A stretch of 64,000 nucleotides of DNA from Haliclona indistincta. Its lineage: Eukaryota > Porifera > Demospongiae > Haplosclerida > Chalinidae. The stretch is taken from NCBI GenBank assembly GCA_964017065.1, contig OZ024785.1, positions 12,169,086 to 12,233,085 on the forward strand, in the 5' to 3' direction. Under the pieces are notes generated by a model. It did not search any database, was not told the DNA's origin, and was given only the letters and a program-made list of their open reading frames with translations. This document shows, piece after piece, positions 34,351 to 43,600 of this stretch. The position numbers and the translations under genes were made by a program. Position 1 is the stretch's first letter, and every line of letters starts with the position of its first letter.

Positions 34351-34648
34351 AATGTATGTGCGAGGTCTACCCAAACACTCAATTTTTTCCACTCTGTGAG
34401 ACTGCACCTTGTCGTTGGTAGAGTGGCTGAGTATCCATTGTGGCTGGTTAATATTTCTAATGCCATATTTGGGGAAACCAAGACAGTCTCTGTATATTGT
34501 CGAAGATCAACCAAAGGTAGGCTACTTTTTGTGCTTAACAATTACTATTAATTTTTTTCACATTTTTATTTTTGTAGGTGATGATGATACCAATGACATT
34601 GTTCAACCAATAGCTATACGAAACATGTTCAAAATAAAGTATTATTAA
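34351..34648 (+). CDS. possible two-exon 3' gene fragment inside the Helitron
   Basis: A pyrimidine tract ends in CCCCCACAG at 34350. Exon 34351-34516 (phase 0 start) reads …VGRVAEYPLWLVNISNAIFG… to CRRSTK and ends at GTAGGC in phase 1. After TTTTTGTAG, exon 34578-34648 continues in the right phase with DDDTNDIVQPIAIRNMF and a stop at 34646. AATAAA overlaps the last codons. The agreement of splice sites and phase suggests a real gene end, either a second Helitron gene or host exons captured by it. I do not recognise the protein and no start codon is seen. Confidence 0.35.
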
Positions 34649-34718
34649 GAAACTTTTTATTAAAATTTTTGACGATTATTATAAATTTTTATGAATAAAA
34701 TTAAGAAAAATGGATACA

Positions 34719-35327
34719 AACAAGAAATAAAAAGATTTCTAACGAAATCAAAAGGATGTAGGGATGGTAGATTAGCAATGAAGAAATCTGTCACTGGGCC
34801 CCAATGTAAACAAACAAGGAACTACCCTGGAATGGTAAGACGATTGACTTGCTAACAGACCATAGATCCCTACATCAGTGGCTGCACATAAGGATTGGAT
34901 CTAGAGTGAACTAATGTTACCTATGATGCTGTTATTGATCCAATTATTAGTGCTGTTATCAGATCAGGGCTTCAAATTAGCACTAGCCAGCTAGCCCAGG
35001 GCTAGTAAAATATAGCTTGGTCTAGTAAAATATACAGGTTGGTAGCCCAGCTGGCTATACTTATACACTTACTGCAGAATTTGACTGGAACAAGTTGATT
35101 AATGCTTAAAATTAGCTTAATCTAAGTTAAACCCCATTACTCTAGATCCAATCCTTATGTGCAGCCACTGATGTAGGGATCTATGGTCTGTTAGCAAGTC
35201 AATCGTCTTACCATTCCAGGGTAGTTCCTTGTTTGTTTACATTGGGGCCCAGTGACAGATTTCTTCATTGCTAATCTACCATCCCTACATCCTTTTGATT
35301 TCGTTAGAAATCTTTTTATTTCTTGTT
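34719..35327. repeat. long inverted repeat: two 189-bp arms
   Basis: The left arm 34719-34907 (AACAAGAAATAAAAAGATTT … GGATCTAGAGT) and the right arm 35139-35327 are reverse complements with no mismatch that I could find. They are separated by about 231 bases. The right arm ends exactly where A-gene intron sequence resumes. It is either a TIR transposon or an inverted duplication of the Helitron 3' end. Confidence 0.85.
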
Positions 35328-35712
35328 CACATGCAGCCAACCCACCACCTGATATACTGGCGCCACTAATAGCTGGGTGGGTTCTATTCGGTGTTGCAGT
35401 TGCTGTAGTTGTTGTCGTTGCTGCATCTGCTATTGGATTCCTCGTGTGGAAAAAGGCGCCTGTGAAAGTGTAAGTATTTTTAATCATTATACCTTGACTG
35501 TATCTTATTCATGTTGTCACAGATCACCTTCAGCACCAACATCACCAACTAAAATAGCTGTAATATAACTACTCTGTCTGTACTAGATGCTTTTTGACAT
35601 GCTTTTCTAATTGTGTCTGATCATATTAATAACTAAAAGTTATGAATTGACAATAAATGTGATTGAATTGACTTGAATTGACAATTGGTTGCCAGATTGA
35701 GGGATGTCAAAA

Positions 35713-35762
35713 TGAGTGAGTGAGTGAGTGAGTGAGTGAGTGAGTGAGTGAGTGAGTGAGCG
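35713..35762. repeat. (GAGT)n microsatellite
   Basis: About 12 repeats of GAGT immediately after the left piece of the B relic, in the position equivalent to 16339 and 49858. Confidence 0.9.
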
Positions 35763-35929
35763 AATGGCAGAACAAAACTTGTGATACTTTATAACAGCTA
35801 TCCATATTTCAGTACAGCTTTGGCTATTAACTTGAAGATACATTCCAAGCTGATGAAGGAGGGTTAAAGGTCAGTATTGTATTAAGAGAAGGCAGAGCAT
35901 GCATCAGCATCAATGAGATGTATTCTGTA

Positions 35930-36160
35930 ATGGATAATGGATCGACCTACCAGTACAGTAACAGATGGCAGGATAATGGATCGACCTACAGTACAGTAAC
36001 AGATGGTAGGATAATGGATCGACCTACAGTACAGTAACAGATGGCAGGATAATGGATCGACCAACAGTACAGTAGCAGATGGCAGGATAATGGATCGACC
36101 AACAGTACAGTAACAGATGGTAGAATAATGGATCGACCAACAGTAAAGTAACTGATGGAA
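35930..36160. repeat. 38-bp minisatellite, about 6 copies
   Basis: Same 38-base unit as at 7151, with CTACAG and CAACAG variants in alternating runs. Confidence 0.88.
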
Positions 36161-36389
36161 CAGCTACTGTAAAAATATCATCATGTTATAATGTTTCTGC
36201 CACTCCATACGAGTTTGTAGGACCAGTTAACAGTTGGTTTCCCTATGTCAATGACCCTCAATGTATAACAGGTACCATCAATTGTCCTTTTGACTACATC
36301 AAACTAGTAGCACCAGATCGTCCAATAGAGAAGGTACCAGCTGGTCTTAGCACATGCCCCTTGCTAACTTGTTAGTTGTAGTTTGTATA

Positions 36390-36508
36390 CAGGAGATTGC
36401 AAGTTGCTTGACCGAAAATTTGCTGCTATAGCACATGCACACACTACGCTTTCTGTACAATTAGTATACAGAAACACGCCATGCACACGCGCTAGCAGAA
36501 AATTGATT
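36390..36508. mobile_element. palindromic MITE, right arm lost (copy 3)
   Basis: The left arm and centre match the 141-bp MITE. The right terminal GCAACCTGCAATCCCCTG is missing, replaced by TTTTTCCTGAAGGC. Confidence 0.7.
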
Positions 36509-36709
36509 TTTCCTGAAGGCTAAGCAAGTTACGCCTGCAAGTGCTTATGATGTAAAGTACTTTGAAATACTTTCAAGTACTTTCAGAATTAATTTTAAGT
36601 AAAAGTACAAATACATTCTGTTAATGAAAAAGCACTTAAGTACAAGTACATGCCATTACTGAAAAGTACTTAAGTACTTGACTCCAACCCTGGTAGTGCA
36701 TACTTTTTG

Positions 36710-36791
36710 TTCCCAGTGAAGCGTCACCTTCAAGAGCCCTTCTTTTATAATCGTTTCGTTCATCAGTTGATGGTTCACACTCCGGACCACC
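36710..36791 (+). promoter_or_regulatory. conserved core promoter of gene B copy 3
   Basis: Same block as before the other B genes (CACCTTCAAGAGCCCTTCTT, TTTATAATCGTTTCG, initiator-like TCAGTTGATGG). The start context is duplicated: ACCACCATGG occurs twice, 9 bases apart. Confidence 0.5.
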
Positions 36792-39700
36792 ATGGACCAC
36801 CATGGACTACTTGTGTTGCTGTTCTTGCTGGTTGGACCTCTAACTATGATCACAGCTAATGATATCTACTATGTCACAGCTAACAATTCTGATAAATCTT
36901 GTCCTCCTCACCAAATGTGTCACAACCTCTCCTACTATGTCTCCCAGCCTGACTCTTACTTTACCAGTAACACTGTCATCATATTTTTAGAAGGAGAACA
37001 CATCTTAAACACCACTAAAATCCGTATCTCTAAAGTACACAACCTGACTCTGAAGGGACAAGGTCGGTGGCCGATAACAGGAGCTGAAGAGACTGTGATG
37101 CAGTCTACTGTCATTATTAGCTGTGGCACAGAAGAAGGAGGTTTCCGTTTTGATAACTCTCATAACATCACTGTTAAAGGTCTTACTGTTGTTAACTGCA
37201 AAGGAAATACGGATGCAGTGTTTACCTTTAATACAGTCAAAAGTCTTAATTTTCGAATGAATTCAATCCAAAACATGTCGAGATATGGTATATTCACTCA
37301 TAATTGTCAATATACTATCATCACTAACTGTTCCTTCTATCATTCACTGCCTGGAATAGGAGGCGGAGTAGGAATTAGATACATCGAATATTATGACAGT
37401 GTCGACGTCATTAATCCAACTCTGGAGCTGTCTTATTCCAACATGACCAAGTGTAACAACAATTATGTTGGGGGAGGTGGTATATATTTAGAAACAAACG
37501 TATATACCGGTTCTCTAAGACTGTTGTTTAAACATTTGGTATTAACACAAAACAAAGGACACTATGGTGGAGGCTTGTTTGCTGACTTGAATCCCAATGA
37601 ATATGGCAACGTGAAACTCATCATCAGCAATTCTGTTTTCTCTCGTGGATCTGCAAAATATGCTGGTGGTGGAATTTACTTTGATAATATAGAAGTCCCT
37701 TCTAATATTACAATCGAAAACACAACATTAATGGAAAACAAAGGGCCTGATAGCAGTGAAATGTATCTAAGCTCCGGTATATTTTCTCATAGGCAGGTTT
37801 TACTAACTTATCTTAGCTCAACCATTATACACACTGAGACTTATTCGAACTATGGTGTTCAGGTCAGTGGCTGTAATGTAACACTCATCAATACTAACAT
37901 GAAGTTTGCTAATCTAAGTTTAGCAGGCTTTTTGAGAAGAGGAATTTCAGCTTTTATACCTAGCAAGTTTAAAATGATTGGTTGCCAGATTGAGGGATGT
38001 CAAAATGCACCTAAAATTCTGCATTTACTTCAAACGGAATTAACTCTCATTGCAAACAGCAGGTTCTTCAACAACACAAGTAAAGGAGCACAAGATAAAT
38101 CGGTCATCGAATTCTACCAATGTAAAGATATCACAATATCAAATTCCACTATCTCAGATAACAATATGACAGGGATCACTCTTATTGAATCCAATATAAG
38201 GTTCAGTGGAGTCAATGTGATACAAAAGAACAGAAACACAGAGGGAGCTGGTATATATCTTCAAAGTGCTCTGAGTCATATCATAGTTGACGGAAAGTTA
38301 AAGCTTTACAACAACACTGCTGATAAACAAGGTGGAGCAATTCTTGTAATGAATTTACCAGTGAATGATTTGACATATCAATGTACTTTGAATTTTGTTG
38401 AAAAGTCTAGCTTGGTAATCTTCTCTGGAAATAGGGCTGGAAAAGGAGGAAGTGATATCTATGGTGCCATAATGAACAATTGCTACAGGTATGATAAAGT
38501 CTTCATTCCTCATGTAGGACAACCCAATGAAACCTCTTGGTACTTTAATACGTCACTAAAAAAACACTTTCGCTTCAGTAACACTGACAAACTCTCCACC
38601 ATGTCCTCTGACCCCGTCATGATCTGTTTCTGCAATACTAGCAGCAATTTACCAGACTGTTCTGATAGGGTCCAGCATATACAAGCATATTCAGGAGTAG
38701 AGTTTAACACATCAATAGCAACAGTAGGATACTATGGCGGTACAAGTCCTGGTGTTGTGCAGGTCAGTACTCAGCATGCAACACTAGTTCGAACCTATGG
38801 CCAAACTGAGACCACTAACTGCTTTCAGCTTCATATTCTTCTGCAAAAGAATGCAACCACTGAAGTAGCATTGGTAGATATAAAATTGAAAGATGTAATT
38901 AATGAAATGCATGTGTTTATTAAAGTGGATATGAAATGTCCTATCGGCTTTGTTCTCTCAACTGGAGCTTGTCATTGTGACAAATTCTTACACAGTAATA
39001 ATGTCATATGTACAATTTCTGCCACTCCATACAAGTTTGTAGGACCTGGTAACAGTTGGTTTACCTATTTCAATGACACTCAATGTATAACGGGTACTAT
39101 CAATTGTCCTTTTGACTACTGCAATCGATTCAATGTCTCGTTTGACATCATGGCACCAGATCGTCAGTGTGTTGCCAATAGAGAAGGTACGCTTTGTGGA
39201 CGATGCCAGTCACACCTTAGCATAATGTTAGGATCTAACCGCTGTGGTGCTTGCTCTAACTGGTATCTATTCTTATTGCCAGTATTTATCCTCGCTGGAA
39301 TAGTGTTGGTGAGTGTGTTGATGCACCTTAACTTTAGTGTCTCTGTTGGAACTATCAATGGACTACTGTTCTATGCTAATATAGTGAAGCTCAATGAAGC
39401 ATTTTTCTTCCCAAATGGTAGCGTTCCCATTGTGAGCCAGTTCATCTCATGGCTGAACCTTGACCTGGGTATCGAAGTGTGCTTGTTTGATGGACTGGAT
39501 GGTTACTGGAACACATGGTTACAATTTGTTTTTCCAGTTTACCTGTTCCTGCTCATGGGTGGTATTGTCATCGGCTGTCATTATTCTGTATGGCTTTGCA
39601 GATTATGTGGCTCTCATACTGTCCCAGCACTAGCTACACTGTTTCTAATGTCTTACACTAAACTTCTACTCACAGTCACTAATGCTCTTTCCATGACTCG

Positions 39701-40532
39701 GCTGCCATGCAATGACAGTATACTGACAGTGTGGAGTGTAGATGGTAACATTGAGTATGGCAGTGGTAAGCACCTCATTCTGGTAGTCTTCTCTTGTTGT
39801 GTCCTGGTTATTGGACTTGCTTATCCTGTTTTAGTGTTGTGTGCTCCTCTGCTGGAGAGATACAGTAGCAAGTGTATCCCAAACAAGTTGAATCTTGTGG
39901 CAAAATTCAAGCCACTGTTAGATGCTTATGGAGGACCTTACAAAGACAAGTATCGATTCTGGACAGGAGTGACACTGATGGTGCGACTGATTTTCACTGC
40001 AACATTTTCCTTTACTGTAGGTAGACTGGTTATCATCAATGCTTTCATCATCATTACTGTTGTTGTGGGCATTCTTACACTTTGGACTTTCACGGGAAAA
40101 GGTGTTTATAAGAAAATTTATATGAGTTTGCTTGAAGCCTTCTATCTTATCAACATATTTGTATTGAGCACTGTGAGTTTGGCTATTGCTTCTCTTGGAT
40201 CAAGGAATTATCAAATAGCTACTATCATCTCTGTTAGTTTATCATTGATGGCTTGTTTAGCAACTATGGCAATGCATCTCTGGTATAACTTCATTGTTAA
40301 AAAGATCAAGAATTGGATAATGAAAACAAGGGCTTCAAATGATATATCAGGATCTATTCGGTCTCAAAGAGCAGTCGAAAATGACAGTCGTCCACCTGTA
40401 TCTCCTCCATCAGTTGTATATGGCTCATTCAGAGGACAGCATCGGTTTTTACTGGAGTTTCCAAATCAAGACAGTCATCAAGATTATTCTCCATCTGATT
40501 TAGAAAGGGAACCACTAATATTCGATGATTGA
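36792..40532 (+). CDS. gene B copy 3: beta-helix ectodomain, multi-TM receptor
   Basis: A single open frame of 1246 residues, the longest of the four. The start adds residues MDHHG in place of MAA, then LLVLLFLLVGPL of the signal peptide. Both in-frame ATGs lie in the duplicated start context, and the first is used here. Domain order is as in copy 1. Small in-frame differences lie in the beta-helix: an insertion giving YYDSVDVINPT (near 37385-37410), NPNEYGNVK in the next repeats, loss of two Cys in the QVSGCNVTL segment, and one extra codon in LQTELTLIAN. The membrane part differs from copy 1 by few residues but includes the LW dipeptide (GILTLWTF) also seen in copy 2. AATAAA at 40583-40588 is a likely polyadenylation signal. 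C copy 3 starts 157 bases downstream. Confidence 0.82.
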   Translation: MDHHGLLVLLFLLVGPLTMITANDIYYVTANNSDKSCPPHQMCHNLSYYVSQPDSYFTSNTVIIFLEGEHILNTTKIRISKVHNLTLKGQGRWPITGAEETVMQSTVIISCGTEEGGFRFDNSHNITVKGLTVVNCKGNTDAVFTFNTVKSLNFRMNSIQNMSRYGIFTHNCQYTIITNCSFYHSLPGIGGGVGIRYIEYYDSVDVINPTLELSYSNMTKCNNNYVGGGGIYLETNVYTGSLRLLFKHLVLTQNKGHYGGGLFADLNPNEYGNVKLIISNSVFSRGSAKYAGGGIYFDNIEVPSNITIENTTLMENKGPDSSEMYLSSGIFSHRQVLLTYLSSTIIHTETYSNYGVQVSGCNVTLINTNMKFANLSLAGFLRRGISAFIPSKFKMIGCQIEGCQNAPKILHLLQTELTLIANSRFFNNTSKGAQDKSVIEFYQCKDITISNSTISDNNMTGITLIESNIRFSGVNVIQKNRNTEGAGIYLQSALSHIIVDGKLKLYNNTADKQGGAILVMNLPVNDLTYQCTLNFVEKSSLVIFSGNRAGKGGSDIYGAIMNNCYRYDKVFIPHVGQPNETSWYFNTSLKKHFRFSNTDKLSTMSSDPVMICFCNTSSNLPDCSDRVQHIQAYSGVEFNTSIATVGYYGGTSPGVVQVSTQHATLVRTYGQTETTNCFQLHILLQKNATTEVALVDIKLKDVINEMHVFIKVDMKCPIGFVLSTGACHCDKFLHSNNVICTISATPYKFVGPGNSWFTYFNDTQCITGTINCPFDYCNRFNVSFDIMAPDRQCVANREGTLCGRCQSHLSIMLGSNRCGACSNWYLFLLPVFILAGIVLVSVLMHLNFSVSVGTINGLLFYANIVKLNEAFFFPNGSVPIVSQFISWLNLDLGIEVCLFDGLDGYWNTWLQFVFPVYLFLLMGGIVIGCHYSVWLCRLCGSHTVPALATLFLMSYTKLLLTVTNALSMTRLPCNDSILTVWSVDGNIEYGSGKHLILVVFSCCVLVIGLAYPVLVLCAPLLERYSSKCIPNKLNLVAKFKPLLDAYGGPYKDKYRFWTGVTLMVRLIFTATFSFTVGRLVIINAFIIITVVVGILTLWTFTGKGVYKKIYMSLLEAFYLINIFVLSTVSLAIASLGSRNYQIATIISVSLSLMACLATMAMHLWYNFIVKKIKNWIMKTRASNDISGSIRSQRAVENDSRPPVSPPSVVYGSFRGQHRFLLEFPNQDSHQDYSPSDLEREPLIFDD

Positions 40533-40688
40533 GATCAATACACTATGTACATTGCATGCAGGTAGTTCTGTACTTGTTCACTAATAAATTTTTCTGCTTG
40601 TTATCAAATTTTTACATGAAAGGCGATAAAATATTTTATACTAGTCTTCAATTTTCACACGTAACCTTCAGTTCCTCAGTCACCGATC
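40533..40688 (+). promoter_or_regulatory. B-to-C intergenic region with poly(A) signal and C promoter
   Basis: The 156 bases contain AATAAA (40583-40588) for B and the conserved C promoter block (TCAATTTTCACACGTAACC, TTCAGTTCCTCAGTCACCG) just before the C start codon. So the 3' end of one gene and the promoter of the next are packed together. Confidence 0.55.
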
Positions 40689-43600
40689 ATGGATCTACTG
40701 CAGTTCTTTCTGGTGTTTGGAGTTCTAGTATCGCTTTCAAACGGATGTGCTCTGGAGATACCGCAGCTGATGACGATCGAGGCACTCCTGGGTAGCGCCA
40801 ACGTCAGCAACCTGCGCTACACATGTCTCGTCCATAGAGCTAGTTCACGATACAGCGAGTTTGTGTTCGCTGCCAACATCACTGTCTCCGTGCAGCAGCC
40901 TCGTGTAGTGCTCGTGCAGCTAGTCTGCTCTAACAACGAGTGGAAAGTGGAAGAAATGGCGATTGCTAACATCGCGAAGACTTTTCCAACTCGAGGGGAA
41001 TGCATGGCTTGTACTAAAATGATTAGTACGTGTGAAGGTATACAATACTAAATCATCAACCGAGATTATACAAGCTATTTTCTTAGGTGAGTGCTGGGAT
41101 GGTGCTTATTTGACCACTTTTCCAAGCAGTGCAAGCAATGGTTCAAACATAACGTGTGGTGAGTCAGCGAAGACGAGTGACAGAATGTATTGAGTCTGAT
41201 TTTATTCTAGAAAAGGCTTTCATGACTCCAATACTATACACTGGTGTAATTGTGTCAATTGTCTGCCTAGTGATATTGATCATCTTCTGTACATATCTCT
41301 GTGTCAGGTGAGCTACAGCAGGTGTTGTTGTGTGGTCTAGCTATTGTTGTAGATACATTATAATATCATTGTTCCTGCCAAGTTTGGTTTGGTATACTGT
41401 TACTGACTCTTGTAGTCTCAAATAACGTTTTAGCTGGCAGTAACCCAATCTGTGCAGAAACACAATAGTATTGAATTCACTCTTACAAGAAATTGAAGCT
41501 ACACACACTGTGCTGTCTGTCACTTTGCTGGCGCTTCCTATTGTCACAGTCTTATCTTGGTCAACAAATTTGCCTGAAATGATTTCAAGAAACCCTGAAC
41601 ACAGCATACACTTGTAGCTCCAGGAACACTATAGAAGCCATAGTGCTATCAACATCTGTCAAAACAGTCATCAAAACAAGAGCATCTGTCAGTCTTTTTA
41701 AACTGCGCAATATTCGTGTGATAATGATTGCCAAGCGAAGTCAGGCCAATAATCGTGGCTGTACACGGGGACGTGGAGCATCGTGTGTATCTCTGAATTG
41801 TATGTACAATTATTTATGTGACGCTTAAGTAGGTCTCGCAGGATCACACACCTCGAGACGATTCCAGCGTGTAATATCGACCGCAGCAATGACAGAGCAA
41901 ATGATTTAACAGAGAATCAACTGTGTGCTGCAACTAAAAACAGTGACAGACTAAACTGAACTGGGTGAGAGATGGGCCATCAGGGCTTAAATAAGAGAGT
42001 TTAAACATGTGATACAATGAACGAGTTAATGCATTTTCTATAGTGCTTCGAACTTTTAAATAGTGTTAAAAGACAAAACATAACTATTGAGTTACTCAAA
42101 AGTTATTCCAGACCGTGAAATATATGTTGTGCGCAAACTATGGATCGAGACAATCCATGGATTGCGCTGCCCAAAGTATGGATCCGTGCTTTGCGCAACA
42201 ATCCATGGATTGTCTGCTCAATCCATGGATCGCGCAAACGAGGGACTCGAAGTATGGATCTCGGCCAAACCATTGACGCATGGACGCTCGTGAGAAGCGG
42301 AGGACTCTGGCTACAAAACCACTGACGTTCGTCACTGAAGCACCTCCGGCAGCAATGCTGTTCAACTTGATTGCCTATAGTATTCTAGCTAATAAACATT
42401 TATACCTGAGGCAGCAAGGTTGAGATACATGAGATGAATAATTATGGTTGTATGAGTCTTGAGTTCAGGCTGTAATAGCTGGCAGAGCATGCAGTGATCA
42501 CAATAGCAATAGAAGGCCTCATGTATAGCATCTTCTATAGATATCCCGGGGTTCTTCTCAGTTCAATATCGCTAGAATAATTACAGCCTACAATATTAGC
42601 AGAGATAGTTCATTGCAAATAATACTTCTCTGAAGAGAACATCGTGTGCCAGACGAAAACACTGCATACCATTCAGTGGAAGACTGCCTGACTCTTCCTG
42701 CTCCATGCTGTTTTCTTGGCTGATAAACACAATAACTTGAGTTCCTCAGTCCAAGAGCTGCACATGGGTAATCTAATAGGCGAAATCGACGAGACTTCAG
42801 CCAGAAATTGCTCTCTTCAGTCTCACCGTTCGCCACCCGAAAGATAAGCAACGATATCCTTTCCTTTCTCTCGACTGATCACCTTTCTTCTTTTGCATGA
42901 ATGCTTGACACATGTGTGGTTGCGCAATCCATGGATCGCGCAAGTGCTGGGCAATCCATGGATTGCCCGCGCAAAGCAAGGATCCATACTTTGAGCAGCG
43001 CAATCCATGGATTGTCCCGATCCATGGTTTGCGCATAACATATACACTAAGCTGGTGAAAAAGACAATTAAATTTTGATTTAGATCCAGCAAGACAATTA
43101 AAGGGATATTTTTTATTACAACTACCTGCACCGTTTAAATTACAGCTTTGACTTTTGCAACACATAAACTCATGCTATTTGCCTACTACCTGCTTTAAAC
43201 AGCATTTTAAATAACAATAATGTTGAAATTTGACCCTAAAAACTTTTCAAACCTCCAAAGATCATGTGATTTAGTACATAAAACATTATGCAGTAAAAGA
43301 AAGCAACCAAACCAACTTTTACTGAAAATAGAACCATTCCATCTGCTGTATGACAAAATGACTATTCTTAACTGCAAATTTCCAAGCCTAAAACATTTCT
43401 GGTGACGTATGCTAATGACTTCTACTCATTCAATCATAGGTTTTAGAATACTTGTTGTGAGTCTCTTAAACTTCGTAATTATGATCAGCAATGATGTATC
43501 AAGTTTCAGACCAGATTTAACAATCATAGCATCTATAATGCTGGTATTACATGACATTATGCCCAATTTTTAAATTGTCGACCGAAGGTTGCTGTCTCGA

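Larger units (their letters stand above)
26271..35327 (+). mobile_element. autonomous Helitron (Helitron2/Helentron-like), about 9 kb
   Basis: The limits come from comparison with the same intron in A copies 2 and 4, where AATTATTCACATGCAG is continuous. The 5' end starts with a hairpin, AGGGAGACAC and GTGTCTCCCT around GGTA (26271-26294), following ATT. It contains one Rep-helicase-OTU polyprotein. The 3' part holds a possible small two-exon frame (34351-34648) and ends in a 189-bp inverted duplication. A terminal hairpin at the 5' side and the target in a T-rich site fit Helitron2-type elements better than classical Helitrons; this is inference. Whether 33.6-35.3 kb all belongs to one element is not certain. 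Confidence 0.7.
25241..35568 (+). pseudogene. gene A copy 3: FN3-3 to tail, split by a Helitron
   Basis: Exons are 25241-25367 (3' part of FN3-3), 25425-25694 (FN3-4), 25750-26028 (FN3-5), 26081-26131 (stalk), then, after a 9-kb Helitron within the intron, 35337-35469 (TM) and 35523-35568 (tail, stop). All these exons are open with good splice sites, but the promoter, signal peptide, Ig-like exon and FN3-1/2 are absent. It could at most be read as 3' exons of a fused C-A transcript; C copy 2 exon 4 ends in phase 1 and A exons begin in phase 1, but the first A exon here is cut in the middle and has no acceptor. Confidence 0.75.
35687..36378 (+). pseudogene. split relic of a gene B copy (unit 3)
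   Basis: A short left piece (GGTTGCCAGATTGAGGGATG, to 35712) and a right piece (36185-36378, SATPYEFVGPVNSWFPYVND-like to APDR) match gene B. Between them are a GAGT tract and the minisatellite. Frames are broken. Confidence 0.65.

Noticed and set aside
42087..43165. Short open frames rich in MDRDNPWIA-like residues
   Set aside because: They are translations of the CAATCCATGGATTG palindromes in the terminal repeats of a transposon.
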